Origin: Nitrososphaerota archaeon
GTDB lineage: Archaea; Thermoproteota; Nitrososphaeria; Nitrososphaerales; Nitrosopumilaceae
Direction of reading: 5' to 3'
NCBI GenBank assembly: GCA_028867235.1
Contig: JAGWGS010000070.1
Span: forward strand, 1 to 6,903
Length of the DNA: 6,903 nucleotides
The first letter of the stretch is position 1. Each line of letters begins with the position of its first letter. Positions 5,948 through 6,903 of this stretch are shown here, one piece after another. The notes under the pieces are model-generated. The model was given only the letters and a program-made list of their open reading frames with translations, made no database searches and had not been told where the DNA came from. The translations under genes and the position numbers were made by a program.

Positions 5948-6088
5948 TCATAATGACTTGAATTTTTTTATTGCTTCCCTTGTCAATCTCTCCTTTTCTT
6001 CCTCAGATATTGAGGTTGGATCTTCTGAAGCAAGGGCCTTGTTGTATTCATCTTCAGTGTTGGATTTCATTCTCTTTTTTTCTTCCAT
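5948..6088 (-). CDS. 46-aa highly charged microprotein
   Basis: Reading the minus strand from an ATG at 6088 gives 46 residues ending in TGA. The product begins MEEKKRMKSNTEDEYNKALA, continues through SEDPTSISEEEKERL and ends with KKFKSL. More than half the residues are charged or amide. It has no cysteine, signal or membrane segment and should form one or two helices around the SEDPTS turn. A good TATA box lies 30 bases before the ATG, which predicts transcription from about 6091 and a nearly leaderless start; that is the main support for a real gene. I do not recognise a named family. It stands alone: its 3' end faces the PEFG-CTERM gene, and the upstream secreted-protein gene has its own terminator before it. 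Confidence 0.68.
   Translation of the reverse strand: MEEKKRMKSNTEDEYNKALASEDPTSISEEEKERLTREAIKKFKSL
5963..5969 (+). terminator. possible T-tract terminator of the PEFG-CTERM operon
   Basis: A run of seven T on the plus strand, 67 bases after the PEFG gene stop, fits an archaeal T-rich terminator. It lies inside the 3' end of the convergent 46-aa gene, so it may simply reflect its Lys codons. Confidence 0.3.
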
Positions 6089-6112
6089 GGAATAACTATC
6101 AAACTAGTTTCC

Positions 6113-6123
6113 TATTATATTTA
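6113..6123 (-). promoter_or_regulatory. TATA box of the 46-aa gene
   Basis: On the minus strand this reads TAAATATAATA, centred 30 bases before the ATG at 6088. It is one of the best TATA matches in the window and predicts a leader of about 3 bases. Confidence 0.6.
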
Positions 6124-6159
6124 TCAAAATAAGAAAGATATTGTTTTTGGGACAGGCAT

Positions 6160-6176
6160 AAAAAAAGAAGAAAAAG
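6160..6176 (-). terminator. T-rich terminator after the 171-aa secreted-protein gene
   Basis: On the minus strand, runs of five and seven T separated by CTTC lie about 15-30 bases after the stop at 6190. This matches the T-rich intrinsic terminators of archaea, which need no hairpin. It separates this gene from the promoter of the 46-aa gene downstream. Confidence 0.55.
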
Positions 6177-6189
6177 AGATAAGTCAATC

Positions 6190-6705
6190 TCAGGGGTTTA
6201 TTTTTATTCCCAGTCCAGAGCTGCATCCACCATCACCTTGAATAGAAAATGCCACAGGTGCTCCAGAGAGTGAACCTGTAAACGTAGAGTTTCTCTCATT
6301 TACAGTCAGTGTATTTCCCTGTATTGATATTCCAGCAGTAGTATCATCAGATACACCAGCTATGCATGCATCACTGCTTCCAGTTCCCTGAGCAAGCAGC
6401 ACATTATGTGCGTGCCAACCATTAGGATTCTGATTAGAGTCTCGTGCCCCATTGTGAGTGGTTACTGCAAATGCAGTGTTTGGACCACCACTATAGATCC
6501 ATGCAAATCCTCCAAGCACAGATGTGTGTTTTGGAATAATATCTGCTGCAGTCAATGTCAGTTTTGTAGTCTGACTATTTTGTGGTACTACAGAACCAGA
6601 AGTTACTTTCTGCCACGATGCAAAGCTTGTTGCCATTGCAGGTGCCATGACAGATGCAGTCAATGCAAGTATTGCAATTGCTGCAATTATTTTCTTTGAA
6701 GTCAT
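6190..6705 (-). CDS. secreted hypothetical protein, 171 aa
   Basis: The product begins with a clear signal peptide (MTSKKIIAAIAILALTASVM, likely cleaved after AMA at residue 25). The mature part of about 146 residues is rich in Thr, Ser, Gly, Asn and Ala, and looks like a single beta-rich domain. Landmarks are GGFAWIYSGGPNTAFAVTTH (65-84), NPNGWHAHNVLL with H98 and H100 (93-104), and two cysteines, C114 and C161, which may form a disulfide. There is no PEFG tail or C-terminal membrane helix, so the protein is probably released or held non-covalently at the surface. H84, H98 and H100 could form a metal site, but that is speculative. I do not recognise a named family. A TATA-like box 27 bases upstream suggests a leaderless mRNA, and a T-rich terminator follows. 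It appears to be transcribed alone. Confidence 0.85.
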   Translation of the reverse strand: MTSKKIIAAIAILALTASVMAPAMATSFASWQKVTSGSVVPQNSQTTKLTLTAADIIPKHTSVLGGFAWIYSGGPNTAFAVTTHNGARDSNQNPNGWHAHNVLLAQGTGSSDACIAGVSDDTTAGISIQGNTLTVNERNSTFTGSLSGAPVAFSIQGDGGCSSGLGIKINP

Positions 6706-6728
6706 TATTTAGATTTCTTAAGATTTAG

Positions 6729-6735
6729 TATTTAT
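6729..6735 (-). promoter_or_regulatory. TATA-like box of the 171-aa gene
   Basis: On the minus strand this reads ATAAATA within GATAAATACTAAA, centred 27 bases before the ATG at 6705, fitting a leaderless transcript. The surrounding DNA is very AT-rich, which lowers the weight of the match. Confidence 0.45.
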
Positions 6736-6780
6736 CTATTGATAATTGTAAAAAATAATTTTTGTGATTTTTTGATATCT

Positions 6781-6815
6781 CAAATTATAATAAAGAAAAT
6801 TTATTGTTTAATTTG
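6781..6815. repeat. AT-rich imperfect inverted repeat
   Basis: CAAATTA (6781-6787) pairs with TAATTTG (6809-6815), and inside it AATAAA (6789-6794) pairs with TTTATT (6800-6805) around a GAAAA loop. That makes 13 pairs with a small bulge of one base against three. It lies between a leftward and a rightward promoter, so an operator is possible. In DNA this AT-rich a chance origin is also possible. Confidence 0.4.
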
Positions 6816-6832
6816 AAAAAACCGGAAATTTT

Positions 6833-6850
6833 ACATGACATGTTTTATAA
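6833..6850 (+). promoter_or_regulatory. rightward promoter at the window edge with an adjoining palindrome
   Basis: TTTTATAA (6843-6850) is a good TATA box, predicting a rightward transcript from near 6873. Directly before it is ACATG-A-CATGT (6833-6843), a perfect inverted repeat that shares TGACATGT with the three GACATGTC sites. It covers the BRE position, where a bound protein would hinder TFB. The first ATG downstream (6893) starts a frame cut off after three codons, so the gene served lies outside the window. Confidence 0.45.
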
Positions 6851-6863
6851 TACAAACCTGAAA

Positions 6864-6898
6864 GGTGTACAGTAAAACACCATTCTCAGAAAATGAGA
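6864..6898. repeat. two consecutive small hairpins
   Basis: GGTGT (6864-6868) pairs with ACACC (6877-6881) around 8 bases, followed by TCTCA (6884-6888) and TGAGA (6894-6898) around GAAAA. The second would hold the first ATG (6893) partly in its stem. They lie at or just after the predicted transcription start of the edge promoter, so they could be a 5' leader structure or the start of a non-coding RNA. The stems are only 5 bp. Confidence 0.25.
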
Positions 6899-6903
6899 TT
6901 ATC

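Noticed and set aside
6406..6699. 97-residue cysteine-rich plus-strand frame opposite the 171-aa gene
   Set aside because: The cysteine richness comes from reading Gly/Ala/Thr codons of the secreted-protein gene backwards. There is no promoter for it.
1..6903. CRISPR array, tRNA, rRNA, insertion sequence or prophage
   Set aside because: No regularly spaced repeats, tRNA-like cloverleaf, rRNA conserved stretch, transposase or phage structural gene was seen on either strand.

Overview
The window looks like a chromosomal segment of an ammonia-oxidising archaeon of the Nitrososphaerota (Thaumarchaeota), probably of the Nitrosopumilus/Nitrosarchaeum/Nitrosotenuis kind. The main evidence is a 564-residue secreted protein with a C-terminal PEFG motif, a hydrophobic segment and a short basic tail (PEFG-CTERM, a sorting signal known from this phylum). 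AT-rich DNA, archaeal TATA boxes about 27-35 bases before start codons (leaderless or nearly leaderless first genes), and a strong Shine-Dalgarno site only before an operon-internal gene agree with this. No rRNA, tRNA, CRISPR array, insertion sequence or phage gene was recognised.

Layout. 1-350: end of a plus-strand region with one small unrecognised gene. 353-2585: a minus-strand pair read right to left, a 14-helix MFS drug/proton antiporter-like transporter followed 7 bases later by a DUF72 (YecE-type) protein. 2586-3210: a minus-strand ribbon-helix-helix (RHH) regulator, followed by a 60-codon reading frame that appears to have lost one base just after its start. 3211-3322: a divergent promoter region. 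3323-5895: a plus-strand cluster of a 72-aa basic protein, a 209-aa secreted four-cysteine protein (ATGA overlap with strong Shine-Dalgarno) and the 564-aa PEFG-CTERM surface protein. 5948-6088: a 46-aa charged microprotein on the minus strand. 6190-6705: a 171-aa secreted protein on the minus strand. 6706-6903: an AT-rich region with inverted repeats and a rightward promoter that probably serves a gene beyond the edge.

The most interesting structure is the divergent RHH/72-aa promoter region. The 8-bp palindrome GACATGTC occurs exactly three times in the window, all within 122 bases: twice in an 11-bp tandem over the predicted transcription start and ATG of the RHH gene, and once over the predicted transcription start and ATG of the 72-aa gene. 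This suggests a self-regulating RHH repressor that also controls a divergent cell-surface operon (small basic protein, secreted cysteine protein, PEFG-CTERM protein). The site positions are seen directly; the regulatory role is inferred. A related palindrome containing TGACATGT touches the TATA box of the promoter at the right edge, which might be a further target.
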